From: Acanthacorydalis orientalis
Lineage: Eukaryota > Arthropoda > Insecta > Megaloptera > Corydalidae
Reading direction: 5' to 3'
DNA: 64,000 bases
Assembly (NCBI GenBank): GCA_034766995.1
Contig: CM068315.1
Location: 19,367,510 to 19,431,509, forward strand
In this document: positions 47,132-59,162 of the stretch, one piece after another
How the letters are laid out: each line of letters opens with the position of its first letter
Position numbering within the stretch: position 1 is the first letter of the stretch
Program-made: the position numbers and the translations under genes
The notes under the pieces: generated by a model
Told to the model about the DNA's origin: nothing
Database searches by the model: none
Seen by the model: the letters and a program-made list of their open reading frames with translations, nothing else

Positions 47132-47414
47132 GTAAGTATAAGTGTATTATATTTGATTAATTATAATCGAATACGATATAAAAATATATTCATGCTTGCT
47201 CAAATGTATGAAATTTCATTCTATTTCAATTGTACTCGTATAAAATTGCTGTTATTTTATTTATCATACATGTTATTTGTTTTAAAATTAACATAATTTA
47301 AATTGATACTCCGTTTTATTTCGTATGATTTTATTCATTACCTTTGTTAATCTTATTTCGACAAATTGTTGTCTATTATAAATGTATTTATTATTTACCA
47401 CATTATTTTAATTC

Positions 47415-47699
47415 ATCCACCTTATTCTCCAGACAGTCCCCGTGAGACTTCTTACTTTTCCTAAACTTGAAAATTTGGCTCGGTGGAAACAAATTTTCAC
47501 CGAATGAGGATGTCATCGCCACCGTCTATGCGTATTATGCAGTATTTGAGAAAAGCTACTTTTCCGATTGCATAAAAAAATTCGAAAATCGCTAGACAAA
47601 GTTTATAGCCTTCAATGAAGACTGTTGAGAAATAAAATCGATTTTTCCAAAAAACGGTATCTAACTTGCTTGTTTACCATATTTATCAAATAACGCTCG

Positions 47700-47703
<4 letters not shown>
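47415..47703 (+). mobile_element. mariner (irritans-like), 3' part
   Basis: Resumes at H-P-P-Y-S-P-D and continues through decayed L-G-G-N-K-F-S-P-N-E-D-V-I-A-T-V, ending in the 3' repeat CACACGAGCGTTATTTGATA (read inward) next to TA at 47704. Together with 45645-46674 it makes one full-length element. Confidence 0.82.

Positions 47704-47705
<2 letters not shown>

Positions 47706-47746
<41 letters not shown>
47706..47746. repeat. (TA)n microsatellite at mariner end
   Basis: Pure TA tract of about 20 units, 2 bp from the preceding mariner terminus. Confidence 0.96.
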
Positions 47747-47748
<2 letters not shown>

Positions 47749-47797
47749 CCTGTATACAAAATTTTCATTTGTTATGCAATCTAGTACAATTTATATA

Positions 47798-49190
47798 TTG
47801 GGTGTTAGAATTAATTCGTAGCGTTTTCTTCATGAAAAAAGATCGTTTAATTTAAATAAAATTGAAAAAACATATCATTCAAAGTATTGTCCATCATCCA
47901 AAGTATGTTTTTTGTATGTATTTTTATTCTTTTTCTTGTTTTTAATGTTATTTCGTAACAAGATGATAGCTTTATATAATACCATTAATAGAATAATTAT
48001 TTTTACTTTGAAGGACAGAGATCTCTTTAAAATAAAGTACATTTATGTCCTTACAAAGCGAAATTTTCTCCCTTTCTACGTAAGTAAATCAAATAAGCTA
48101 CAGAATGATTTATTCTTATATGCGTTATGTAATCGTAAATGAGACAACATAGCATTGTCTCAAATTGAATAAAACCGAATTCATATATATATATATATAT
48201 ATATATATTAATTGGATTCAGCCTTATTATAAAACTATGCATTTGTTTCTATTTCATCAAATCTCGCTGTTGATAATGACAAATTATAAATATCCTGATT
48301 ATTTCGTACGGAAAGCAAGGACAGAAAAGGTATGATTTCCTATCGTTGATTTTCAGTGTTATATATGTAAATGAGTATTAAATATAAACTCTATTATATG
48401 ATGAAATGCACTGTTCTTATAACGATCACACATGTCTGAATACATAAAAACTTCGAGGTATTAAACATAGATCTACATATCATTTATAAGTGTGTATACT
48501 TTTATTTGAATAGAAATTTGAGTAAGATCAAAATATACTTTACGTTTTGTTTATTCCGTTTAGTAAAGAATGAAAGTTTCTCTCACTCTTTTTATTGGGT
48601 GTTGGAATTAATTCGTAGCGTTTTCTTCATGAAAAAAGATCGTTTATTTTAAATGACAAAATATTGTCCATCGTTAGCCATTACTTTTTCCCATCTTTCG
48701 GGCAGGAGACAAATACCACGTCCGAAGAATGCCTCCTCTTTAGATGCAATCCACGAATCGACCCACGGTCGTCATTAAGCAATGCCTCCAATTCTTTATC
48801 GTCGAACTTTTTCGGCTATCCAGCTCGTTCCTTGCCTTCCAAGTCGAAATCACTACTTTTAAAATGTGCAAACCACTTCCGACACGTTTGCTCAGCTAGA
48901 GCATGATCACCATAAACTTCCACTAAAATACGATGACTTTCGGCAGTACTTTTTTCATGTTAAAGTAATGAAGTAAAACTCCCCGCAAAAACAATTTATC
49001 CGGCACGAAATTCGACATATTCGATAAAGTACAAAGTGTTGTTATTTACGCTTCAACCAAATGACATACACTGAAACTGACGCCTAAGGACAGCTGTTTT
49101 ACGGGGAATATTTGGTTAAAGGGAACAATGGAAGAATGTACTACCTACGCCATCTCTTGTAGAACGCTACGAATTAATTCCAACACCTAA
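47798..49190 (-). mobile_element. composite mariner unit
   Basis: From left to right: a mariner 3' end fragment (47798 to about 47909, TTGGGTGTTAGAATTAATTC), a 685-bp spacer matching 5173-5843 in reverse, and an internally deleted mariner (48595-49190). The outermost ends are inverted mariner repeats flanked by TA (47796-47797 and 49191-49192), so the whole 1393 bp is bounded like one transposon. The inner mariner keeps the N-terminal ~60 codons (49020-48780) and C-terminal W-V-D-S-W-I-A-S-K on the minus strand. Confidence 0.75.
48595..49190 (-). mobile_element. internally deleted mauritiana-like mariner
   Basis: 596 bp with both terminal repeats (TTGGGTGTTGG, TTAGGTGTTGG). The minus-strand N-terminus M-S-N-F-V-P-D-K-L-F-L-R (49016) runs to the D-D-K-E-L-E-A-L-L-N-D-D region. 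It joins at about 48766 to V-D-S-W-I-A-S-K near the C-terminus. The catalytic core is absent. Confidence 0.88.
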
Positions 49191-49299
49191 TAATAAGAAA
49201 ATAATGTCCCTCTTTCTTTGTTTTTGAATGCTGGGATTGAAGCCTAATAAACATTATATGGTATGATTTAATGTTAAGTATAACCTCACTAAGCAGTAA

Positions 49300-49850
49300 T
49301 GAACACGATGATATAGATGAGCGCCGAAAAGCTGTATATTCAACACTGCTTTCGGTACAACAAAGAAAAAACGCCGCTAAGCATGCGAATAAATTGATTC
49401 TGTTCTCAGTGAAGGTGCTGTGTCCTACAATACTTAAAAATATTAATTTCGATATTTTAAAGCCGATAATTCGGTTGTCAGTAATCGGCCACTGACACGA
49501 TCACTGTGAAGATTGAAGACTGTTGATTTTATAGCGTTATTAATTGAACATTTTTCTTCAGATGCAAAATGAATTCATAGAACACCTAAGAGTTGATCAC
49601 GAAATAGTTTCAAAACAAGTGCATCAAATGAGAAAAATTCATTAGCTCGGAAAGTGGGTACTGCATGAATTTTCCGAAAACAGTATTACTCACCATCTAA
49701 ACATGTTACTTTGTAATATGTATGGATTATATACAATAATCCTAAACGCATATAATCATGGACAAACCCCAGCCAGCCATTGACATCAACGCAAAAGCAA
49801 ACATCCATGTTAAAAATCTATACTTTTGTCCGTCTGTTGGGACATGACGG
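49300..49850 (+). mobile_element. mariner fragment, 5' half
   Basis: Readable pieces: A-A-K-H-A-N-K-L-I-L-F near 49375, then V-D-H-E-I-V-S-K-Q-V-H-Q-M-R-K-I-H and L-G-K-W-V-L-H-E-F-S-E-N-S-I-T near 49590-49690. N-P-K-R-I lies near 49740. This is the HTH to first-catalytic-block region of a mariner whose middle and 3' end are lost. Confidence 0.7.
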
Positions 49851-49854
49851 GCAT

Positions 49855-49924
49855 GCGGTTTGACGTAACCAAATGAATGGTGGTGTCATATCATAGAATA
49901 TACCAAACTTATCAAACGACCCAC

Positions 49925-49926
<2 letters not shown>
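49855..49926 (-). mobile_element. solo 5' end of the irritans-like mariner
   Basis: GACGTAACCAAATGAATGGT and ACCAAACTTATCAAACGACC match the reverse complement of the 5' leader and terminal repeat of the 45645 element. It abuts a (TA)n tract at 49927. Confidence 0.75.
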
Positions 49927-49961
<35 letters not shown>

Positions 49962-50453
49962 GGCGATATTATTTCTGAACTGATAGATGCTACGCCTGAT
50001 TTCAGTTATTAAACAATCTTCTGAATGTCTGAGACACTAAATATTATTTAGATACCACAATGTACAGTTTCAGAGCTGAAAATGATCATAACTGAGTAGA
50101 TCATTAATAACATAAGAAATTAAGTCAAAGAAGACAAGTAAAAAATCATTTTTAAAGTATTATTTTTTTTTAAATATAGTAAATGAGAAATATTGAGCAA
50201 CACAATTGTGCTGCGTGCCCGCATGTATAAATATAAAACATTCTTATTCAATAAATAAAGTTCATAGTTGTAAATGAATAGAAAAAAATGCTAATTTATT
50301 TTATTCCAAAGAACGTAATACCTAACACCTTAAAAACATTTAATAAAGTGAATGGACCTAATATATACGCACACAATTCTTTACTAGCATACACAACATT
50401 CCACACATACACACCTTGCATGCAAATATTTGTTCTTATTAAACAACAATTTC

Positions 50454-50460
<7 letters not shown>

Positions 50461-50500
<40 letters not shown>
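50461..50500. repeat. (TA)n microsatellite
   Basis: Pure TA tract of about 20 units. Confidence 0.97.
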
Positions 50501-50505
<5 letters not shown>

Positions 50506-50757
50506 TCATTGTACAAGAAGAATGCGGAAATGAGAAAAAACGGGTGCCAAAAATAATTGTTCTTTGGTTCATTTATTTCAAAAAAGATCTATGTCATATT
50601 ATTTCATTACTGAAATCAGGTGTGATTTGAAAACAATACGTTTATTCATTGATTATTATCTAAAACATTTACTGGATATTGTGTGAATTAAGATTTTATG
50701 AAAAGTATTTTCAAGTAGAAACTTACTTTTAGGAACAAAAAAATGGATTTCATTTAT

Positions 50758-51150
50758 TAGGTGTACAAATTACTTCGGTGCTTTTTTTATATAGAAAATG
50801 ATTGTTTGCGGGAACATGGAATACAGTTCAATCCTCAAAACATCTCCTATTATTCTGTATAACTTTGCTTCATCTGTAGGATAATTGATGAATCCCTTGT
50901 CGAAAAGAAGGTGGCAGCCTCGAGTCGATAAACTCGTCAATATATTTTCGAAAATCTTTCATTGTTTTAGCATTTTTAGCATATTTTATGCGTCACAACA
51001 CCGTCCCAAAAGCTGAACAAATCATTTCAGAGATTTCGATAGTATTTTTTCAATTAAAATGCGAAAAGTATGCAATGTCTGATATGCTGCTTTTCGGATG
51101 CCATCGTGTTAACTACTGTTTTGTGAGATTATTTGAACTTTTTTGATAAG
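50758..51150 (-). mobile_element. mariner-derived MITE (GTGTAC family), copy 3, truncated
   Basis: The minus-strand 3' end TTAGGTGTACAAATTACTTC lies at 50758. C-terminal coding (S-R-L-P-P-S-F-R-Q-G-I-H-Q-L-S-Y-R) joins at about 50965-50980 to the N-terminal part (I-C-S-A-F-G-T-V-L), the family junction. The 5' terminus is missing after about 51150. Confidence 0.85.
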
Positions 51151-51379
51151 ATATTGTGTTTTTCACCAAAAACACAACTTCCTCCTAATATAGTGCCACT
51201 GCCACAAAGAGGGTGTTGAGTGTGGAAGTAACACTACCAACTTAGTGTGGCAATAAGGAGTTTGGACTCGACTATTTTGAAATTAATGAAAAAAAGACTG
51301 TTTTTAAGTTTTATTTTCAACAGTGAATACAAGATATATAATTTTAAAAAACTATTGTTGTATTCGGTATACTGACTTG

Positions 51380-51500
51380 CTGAATCTTGTGATTTCACGA
51401 TTTACTTATGTCTTCATAGCTTCTAACTTCTGACTTCAAGACTTATTACTTTATGACTTGTTACTTCAAGTCTTAGTTCATGACTTGTACCGCCTAGCGT
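51380..51500. repeat. cryptic repeat of GACTT/ACTT units
   Basis: About ten irregularly spaced ACTT or GACTT motifs in 120 bp, e.g. TTCTGACTTCAAGACTTATT. The unit is not strictly periodic. Confidence 0.4.
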
Positions 51501-52039
51501 GGCCAGTATATGTATATATATATATATATATATTCCAAGTATGTATTTTATAAATAAATATAAATAAATGTTAACGGTTCAGGCCATTACTTTACCGTAC
51601 AATAAATACACAATAATGCATGTAACTTAATAGCCTAACCTATTGAAAAAGAGCACGGTTTTTCCGTACCTTTGAATTATTTTGTTTTTAAAACTGGAAT
51701 TACTCTGTCAATAATATAATTTTAACAGATTGGAATAAATGTAATTCTCGATCTTCAATAGAAAGCCAGAATGGATTCTCCTTCTAGTAGTGAATTACCA
51801 GAAATCTTCATGGAAGGTGATTTTTCCTCTAAAGACAAGAATTGGTAAATTGCTGGTGTGGGGCACCATTGAATGAAAAGAGTTATCAGCAACAAAAGCT
51901 AAAGAAAATTAATTTTATTTCGTTTCTTATATGTATCTTTAAAATTAAATTTTATCTAATGTACTGTTAGAATTTTGGCGGCTTTACACCAATTAGAAGG
52001 TTTACATATTATAAGTACCTTATACAACGACCGTTAGTC

Positions 52040-52870
52040 TTAACAAGCTTTTTAATTCGTCACTAATCGTACTGATGATGATGTTCATCTAAGAATTGAA
52101 CATCATTCGCATCCACCTCCAAACCGAAGGACTCGCCTAGGGTAAAAATATTCTGTTGAACCGCACCAACACTATTAGAAAAACTATCAAAATCACGATT
52201 ATGCACCATATCAGGCCATAATGGTCTCCAGGAGGTGTTTAGTGTACGTACAGTGATACCACTCCATGTATTTACAATCATTTCAAGATGTTATAATGCT
52301 TTTTCCAAAACTCTCTACGGTTCATTTCATTGTTTTGGATAGCATCGGAACATGCCCTAAACATACTTTTTGTATAGTTTCTTAAAATTAAAAATTACCT
52401 GCTGGTCCGTGAGCTGTAGCAAATGTGTGGTGTTAAGTGGTATGAACTTAATCTTTATGAAGTCCTACTGAGACATCAGATGTAAGGCTAAGTATGAGTC
52501 ATTATTAGAAGCATTGTCAAAGAGCAGAAGCACCTTGAGGGAGAGATTATTTTTAGTAAGGTAGCTCTTGATTCAAAGATCAAGAACATAATTGGTCCAA
52601 TCAGAAAATACAGCCCTAATGACCCATGCCTTACTGTTCGACTGCCAATTAACCCTCAGTGTAATTTTTTTCACTTTGTGCTGTCTAAAAACATATGGAA
52701 TCTGGAATGATACACAGAAAGAGGCTTTAATTTGAAATCACCAGATGTATTACTATCTAGCAACAATGTTAATCGACCGTCTCTTGTGGGGAGTAATGTG
52801 TGCTTCATGAAGTCCGGTCGTTGTGCGATCAGTCGTTCGATGGGACAGTTGTTCGGCGAGGGTCTCTACT
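52040..52870 (-). pseudogene. Tigger/pogo-type transposase remnant (second family)
   Basis: On the minus strand: M-K-H-T-L-L-P-T-R-D-G-R-L-T-L-L-L, S-G-D-F-K-L-K-P-L-S-V-Y-H-S, a decayed L-L-L-F-D-N-A-S-block, L-L-Q-L-T-D-Q-Q-V-I-F-N-F-K-K (third catalytic Asp kept), N-E-P-x-R-E-F-W-K-K, then V-N-T-W-S-G-I-T-V-R-T-L-N-T-S-W-R. Order and motifs are those of Tigger1/TIGD-type transposases. Frameshifts and stops are numerous and the N-terminal domain is absent. It is a different family from the 9.1-kb relic. Confidence 0.82.
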
Positions 52871-52883
52871 GTAAACATATTAC

Positions 52884-53389
52884 GTTGAAAATAATTCTGT
52901 ACTTTTAAATTTTATTAATCATAACTCTGTTTTAAATTAACATATTTTTTCGTCGTTTCAGGATATTGAAGTGACAACTTTAACATTTAAAACTACTATA
53001 TATCTTAGCCAAGCAGTTGGTATAATCTCACAAAACAGTAGTAAACACGATGACGTTCGAAAAGCAGTAAATTAGGCATTGGATACTTTTTACATTTCAG
53101 TTGAAAAAAATACTGCCGAACCGGAGAGATGATTTGTTCAACTCTGTGGAAGATAGTGTGACGTATAAAACATTGTAAAAATGCTAAAACAGTGGGACGG
53201 GTGCGAAACCATATTGAACAATTCATCGACTCAAAACCGCCATATTTTTTCGGCGACGTATTCGTCACTTATACTACAGATGGAACAAAGTTAAATAAAA
53301 TCATAGAAGATATTTCAAGGATTCAATATATTTCATTTTTCCGTAAGCATTCATTTTCTATAAAAAAGGTACAGAATTAATTTGTACAC

Positions 53390-53393
<4 letters not shown>
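52884..53393 (+). mobile_element. mariner-derived MITE (GTGTAC family), copy 4
   Basis: Same layout as copy 2. The N-terminal part from about 53050 joins at GTAAAAATGCTAAAACAGTG (about 53180) to the C-terminal part F-I-D-S-K-P-P-Y-F-F. It ends AATTTGTACACCTAA at 53392, running straight into a TA tract. Confidence 0.87.

Positions 53394-53462
<69 letters not shown>
53392..53462. repeat. (TA)n microsatellite at MITE end
   Basis: TA tract of about 35 units growing out of the TA next to the mariner terminus. Confidence 0.97.
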
Positions 53463-53468
<6 letters not shown>

Positions 53469-53469
53469 G

Positions 53470-54270
53470 TATAATTACTTTACAAGTATTTTTTAATAAT
53501 ATTTTTACATATATTTTAATTTGTTCATACACACTCTTTTACTACATCTCATTAATACTATAGTGTAAATAATTTTAATGTTGTATAAATAAATGTATCT
53601 ACGCATGGGAGCGTGTTCGTTGTAATTTAATAGACTAATGTAAAACAACGGTAGATTAAATTATATACTGTAATGATATAGATACGTAGAGTAGATTAAA
53701 GACAGTCTACATTGTACAGATGTCTTTTTCTTAAATAATATGCAACATTATTAATAATAACGATTACATCATCTTCAGAGCGTTACCGTACAGAAAAATC
53801 TGCATTTCTCGGGGCACTGTGGAAGATGAATGAATTAGCGAATCAACAATCAATTATTGAACATGTTAATTCGAAAGACCGAAATGTATCAGTATAATCA
53901 AATGAATGACAGGTATAAACATAAGCAATTATAACTTAAAAAATATATTGTTTAAATATTAACATATTTACTGAAATTAGCTTCTATTCAACCTTAAAAC
54001 GATATTTCCTCATTTCACAAATGACAAACAATTTTTTTAATCAAAAATAGTCAATAAATGATTACTGATAGTTTTTGATTCTTGATTCTGCGCATTTCGA
54101 TGGCAATGCCATTATCATCAGAATGCTAAGCAACAAAACATTTTTGAACATATTTTTGTTTTGTGGGATAAGAAAATGATAAATTTGAGAAAAAGAATTT
54201 ATCTACTGTTGCAAAACCGTACAGAACTAATAATTAAACAGCTTTTTAGCGTTTCCATGCTCAATAGACA
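53470..54270. other. no gene recognised
   Basis: AT-rich sequence with no supported feature. Confidence 0.5.
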
Positions 54271-54280
54271 AAAAGTACGT

Positions 54281-54687
54281 TAATTATCTCTGTTATGAAT
54301 TCATGTTTCATCAACGGTTATGTATCGATGCACAAATTCATGTTGATTACATTTCAACATGGTTAAACACTCCTTCGAAATGTTCATTCGAATGCATTTT
54401 TGGTCGATTGTGAGCAAACGCGGCACCCATCTGGCAGATAGCGTTTTCATATGTAAATATTCGTGTAAGATGTTCCGTATACGTTCATTTCAGATGCCTA
54501 CTATCTCAATTATCTCATATACTTTGATTATACGATCATTTAAAACAATGTCATGAATTTCTCCAATCATCTCTTCAGTACTCACCTCAATTAGACAACA
54601 TGGACGTTCTTCATCATTATAACTACATTTAAATTCTTTGAACCAATATCTGACGGTTGTCATCTTAGGTGCAGAGTCCCATATTGT

Positions 54688-54690
<3 letters not shown>
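54281..54690 (-). mobile_element. mariner (irritans-like) N-terminal fragment
   Basis: On the minus strand: W-D-S-A-P-K-M-T-T-V-R-Y-W-F-K-E-F-K, then I-E-V-S-T-E-E-M-I-G-E-I-H-D-I-V-L-N-D-R (HTH1-HTH2 region) and I-V-G-I-S. It is followed by decayed sequence to the first catalytic area near 54300 (V-D-E-T-type). It is truncated on both sides; a TA tract at 54690-54730 borders the N-terminal side. Confidence 0.8.
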
Positions 54691-54733
<43 letters not shown>

Positions 54734-55414
54734 CAGATAGATAGACAACCTCCGTATAACACGGTATTCTTACAACACGATTTCGTTCTAACACTGGTTG
54801 AGAATTGGGGAAACTTAGTAGAAATTGCATCTGAGATAAACCAAATTAATTCAGAGGACGATAGTACATACAAAAACGCTGAAGTTTAAAATGTTACCCT
54901 AAAAAGCATACAGGAAGACATAAAATTAGCCGAACAATTGGAGTTCTATTTTCTAAAAACAGATCTTTCGACTGAAAGAAGCGTAAAATTTAAGAGAAAA
55001 CTTAACAAATCCTTAGCTCTATACAATTTATAAACATCTCTCTTAGGTAAAAACAAACAAACAGAAAATAACAGATTTTTTGTAAAAAGTGGAGTATAGA
55101 AATCAAAATGCTGCAAAAGAGAGCTCAGAAGATGAGGATATTTTACCAAAAAGAAAACACCCTCCTTTAATTGTATCTAGCAGTGGTGAAGAAGAAAACA
55201 TTACGTAATATTAATATGTAATACTTTTGATCATTTATTGATCGTTTTAATAAACGTATTTCTCAGTCATAAAAAGGAAAATATTATAGTCTTGTTAATT
55301 TTTAGAACCTAACCCCGTTTTTTGTGCTAGTTATTTATTTTGTATAGCATGAATTCACGTAATACAGTATTTTTTAATAATATAACGAACGTGTTATATG
55401 GGGGTTACTTGTAT

Positions 55415-55455
55415 ATATATATATGTATGTATAAATATATATATATATATATATG

Positions 55456-55490
<35 letters not shown>
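55415..55490. repeat. (TA)n/(TATG)n microsatellite
   Basis: Two TA tracts with TATG units, ending at the next mariner terminus. Confidence 0.95.
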
Positions 55491-55492
<2 letters not shown>

Positions 55493-56300
55493 GAGGTTTG
55501 CAAATTTAATTCCCAAATTGGTACAATGAAAGAAACAATGAAAAAAATATTTGATATTCATTCAAAGTAATCTCTATTTGATTTAATATTGCAAGTTTGT
55601 AATTTTTTCGAAAACAATCATCAAAAGCGTCCAATGAAACTGCTTTCAGTTCGACAGTTGCATTTTACTTAATAACTTCTATGTTCTAAAATTGTTTCCT
55701 TTTAAAAACAGTTTTCACTTAAGGAAAAAGAATAAGGTCTGCTGGTGTCAAGTCAGGTGAATAGGGTGGGTGATTGATCTTAACTATATCGTGATTCATG
55801 AGAAATTACTTCACAACCAGTGCGAAATTGGTAGATCCATTATAATCCAACAAGGAACAACTACACCTTTCTCGAAATTGCGGCCCCACTCGAGAAATGC
55901 GTTGCAATAATGTCTTCAACACTCTAACGTAGAATTCACTATTAACTGTTTGTTATCCAGGGCAAAAATTCATTATCGATCACATCCTTTTTATCGAAAA
56001 AGCAATATAATTAGCAAGGGTAATAATTAACGAGGGTTTCGTCCTGGATTTTTTCAAAAGAATCTTTTCGGATCTTGGTGTTGATTTTATAGTCCATTAC
56101 ATACTCTTGTGTTTCGTTTCAGAATCATACTGAAATATTCCTGACTCATGATCAGTAATAATGCAGTTATGAAAATTTGCAATACCATGACAAGTCTGAA
56201 CGAAGTTTGCGTATGATGTAACTCTTCTCTGATTTTGCTCATTGGTAAGAGTGTGTGAGAAAAACATTGCACAGATTTTCCTCTTTCGAAAATCTTCATA
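55489..56300 (-). mobile_element. mariner, highly degenerate (minus)
   Basis: The terminus ACGAGGTTTGCAAATTTAAT lies at 55490. Minus-strand pieces: S-K-I-R-E-E-L-H-H-T-Q-T-S-F-R near 56225, I-F-I-T-A-L-L-L-I-M-S-Q-E-Y-F-S near 56150, K-R-N-T-R-V-C-N-G-L near 56110, and a decayed T-H-P-I-H-L-T-type third block near 55770. In the coding frame the block near 56150 corresponds to the area around the first catalytic residue. It is cut at about 56300 by the neighbouring MITE. Confidence 0.65.
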
Positions 56301-56304
56301 TAAA

Positions 56305-56812
56305 ATTTATCAATCTGTAAATTGAATCAATCATAACTCCTTTTTAAATTAAAATATTTTTTATCGTTTCAGGATTTTGAAATGCCAATGTTAATATTTG
56401 AAAAATACTATACATCTTGACCACGGACTTGGCATAACCTCACAATACAATAGTGTACAAGATGACGTTCGAAAAGCAACATATTAGGGATTGCATACTT
56501 TTTTGCATTTTAGTAGAAAAAATATTTTGCTGAATCTTCGGGAATGATTTGTTTAGCTTTGGAGTGAGGTTTTGTGTCGCATAAAATATGTAAAAAATGC
56601 TATAACTGTGGAAGAGGTCCAAAAATGTATTACAACTTCATGAACTTAAATCTGTCATATTTTTTCGACATAAAATTTGTCAGTTAACCGATAGATGAAT
56701 CAAAGTTGTACAAAATAACAGATGATGTTTTGATGATTGAAATGTATTCAATTATTCCGTAGTCATTCATTTTCTACAAAAAAACGCATTGAATTACTTT
56801 TTACGCCTAGTA
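56305..56812 (+). mobile_element. mariner-derived MITE (GTGTAC family), copy 5
   Basis: Same family. The leader AAATTGAATCAATCATAACT is followed by a coding start near 56460. The common junction (AAAAATGCTATAACTGTGGA) is at about 56595, then the C-terminal region, and it ends TTTTTACGCCTAGTA. The first ~20 bp are lost at the fusion with the preceding mariner. Confidence 0.85.
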
Positions 56813-56814
56813 CT

Positions 56815-57658
56815 ATTTCAAAAATACACATATATTCGTGAAATTAAAAACTTGAAAACTTTCATCTGATATTATATTTCTAAAATATATTTAAATATTA
56901 GCTAGGAAAATAAAATTCCGATTCTATATCAGAATATGAAATAAACAGTTAAAACCATTTTTACTAAAAAAAAAACAGTAACCATTATATTTGAACAAAA
57001 ATAATAATACGTGCAACATTTATTTCCAATTGAAATTCAGACAAATTAACGAGAAAATGTAATTTAATTATTGTATACATAAAAAATGCTTAGTCATAGA
57101 CCTAGTCTTTTATAAAAAAAATTATAATTTCTAAATTATCATTCAAGAAGAAACGTTACATTAAACGTAGATTCTAACTGAATTAAAACTAATATACGTA
57201 CTTCGTATAAATACACATATTTTTTTCCGTTTCAACGCAAATGGAAACTAATACAAGACGAGCGGTGTAAAATTACCGTCTCGTACTCAACTAAACATAT
57301 CATAATTTCCATATATCAAGATTACAATCGAAAAGATTTGAGCATTTAGCATTCTGGAGGTGAAACTTTTCATATTAATGACCATAATCTAACTGTAAGA
57401 TATAATTGGAGCAGAACTAATTGCATGCACACACTTTTAATATTGTTAAATATTAAAGTCGAAAATCGTGTACTGTTCTGACAAAGGACATGAAAAAAAG
57501 TATGATTTTTATTATTACAATCACTGAAGATTGTACGTTTCATTTATGGTTATGTTAATTTATTTATGTTGATAAAGTTATTTGTATTTTGTACAACGGT
57601 TTTCATGTGTAAATTGTCATAAAGATATTACAATAACGAATGGAATACAAAATTAAAA

Positions 57659-57698
<40 letters not shown>

Positions 57699-58155
57699 TG
57701 TCAAAAATATAATTACAAAATATTTACATAAAAACACAAATAGAATAAAAAAAACAAATTATTAAATATATCCTTCCTTTACTTTCACAAATGTTATAAG
57801 AGATACAAACGAGCAAATTGCTTCAATGGAAATTATATGCATAGTTAATTAACAGAATATTTCACAAAACTTTTGTCATGACGGGTTTTATGAAATTGAG
57901 ATTTAAGTTACATCAAATATTGTGTGGGTAAGAAATCTTGTAATGTCATTATTTCTAAACAAAAAGTGTTGTTTAATTGTGTTTTAGTTGCTCAAAAATG
58001 TATTTTTTTTTCAAAAACGGACTATTAATGTTGTAATTATAAGTGAAATTTATTTTAGAATTGTCTATTTTTAATTCTTCAGCAAAACATATTATTTCTC
58101 TGAAATATTCATTTATAATTTATTTTTTTCAAAACGAAAGAACTTTATATTTATA
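56815..58155. other. no gene recognised
   Basis: AT-rich sequence with one TA tract at 57661-57696. Confidence 0.5.
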
Positions 58156-58160
58156 ATTAA

Positions 58161-58379
58161 CACTAGATATACGAAACCCGTCAATGTGACGGGTTTCTGA
58201 TTTCATGCTTGAAAATTCCGAACATGTAAATATATTTTTTTAGTTATAATATATTGGTTTTTAGTGATATAATATATTGAATATATATCTCTTCTCATTT
58301 TATCCGAAAGACCTATATTTTCTTATTTCTATATGTTGTATACCTATTTTTACGAAGATCCGTCAAATTGACGGGTTAG
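58161..58379. mobile_element. possible TTAA-flanked element with CCGTCA palindromes
   Basis: 219 bp between TTAA at 58157-58160 and 58380-58383. Each end carries a palindrome: ACCCGTCAATGTGACGGGT near 58177 and CCGTCAAATTGACGGG near 58360. Because the motifs are palindromic they read as direct and inverted repeats. This fits piggyBac-like termini, but the extreme ends (CACTAG / CTAACC) do not pair well. Confidence 0.45.
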
Positions 58380-59159
58380 TTAATTTACAATCAATCCACT
58401 TACACGCCAAAAAAATAATAAATTAAAATCTGTGTGGACTTTACATATAGGATTGTTCTACTTCTGAGTAATAATTTTTTTAATGTACTTTTTCTTCTAA
58501 ATATTATAGTAAAATATTATTGCATCTAATTTTCAAAATTAATTAGAAACAAGTTTAATTTGAAATTATATAACAGTCTATCTTACACAAATTTATACAT
58601 ATAAAATAGAAATTCAGTAAATAAATATGAAATGTATGGCTGAAACATATGTCCGTTTTTTTCCTACATACAAATAGTATACAATTTTTACATTACATTT
58701 TTGTTTTCGATTTTTATTTTATTGTTGCTATTTCATTTCTTTCTCTATTATATAAATCATAATTTTTATGTCGTTATTTAAATTATTAAAATTTAATCCG
58801 TAAAAAGATTGTATCACGAAGTCGATTAATCATATATTTTTATGATATTAAAGCCAAATTTTCAACATGAACGATATAAAAAAAGTTGGTCAAACATTGT
58901 TAGAATTGTTGTTAGTGCTAAAAGTTGCCAAATAAAAAAATCTCTAATGTTCCGGGCTAAATTATGTTACATGCCTTCAAACGGAAACATGAAAATGTTT
59001 CACAAAAGTAGAGACATGTATTAATAAAAAAATATAGAAAGAACTCATAAATAAAACTATATTAACTTTTAATATAAGATACGCTTGTCATGCACAATAG
59101 ATATATATTTTTTTTTTGAAAATTTTAGTAGTGATATGCAAGTTTATACCTTTTTTATG

Positions 59160-59162
<3 letters not shown>

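Larger units (their letters stand above)
46675..47414. other. 740-bp segment splitting the mariner
   Basis: The two mariner halves overlap by a ~22-bp repeat (CCACnTTATTCTCCAGAC at about 46652 and 47416) that flanks this segment. It contains a TA tract, GC-rich module C (46805-46862) and exon-like cassette C. It may be an insertion with a long target duplication, or the product of a partial duplication. Confidence 0.5.

Noticed and set aside
48664..48906. Plus-strand ORF of 80 residues
   Set aside because: Antisense of the deleted mariner at 48595-49190.
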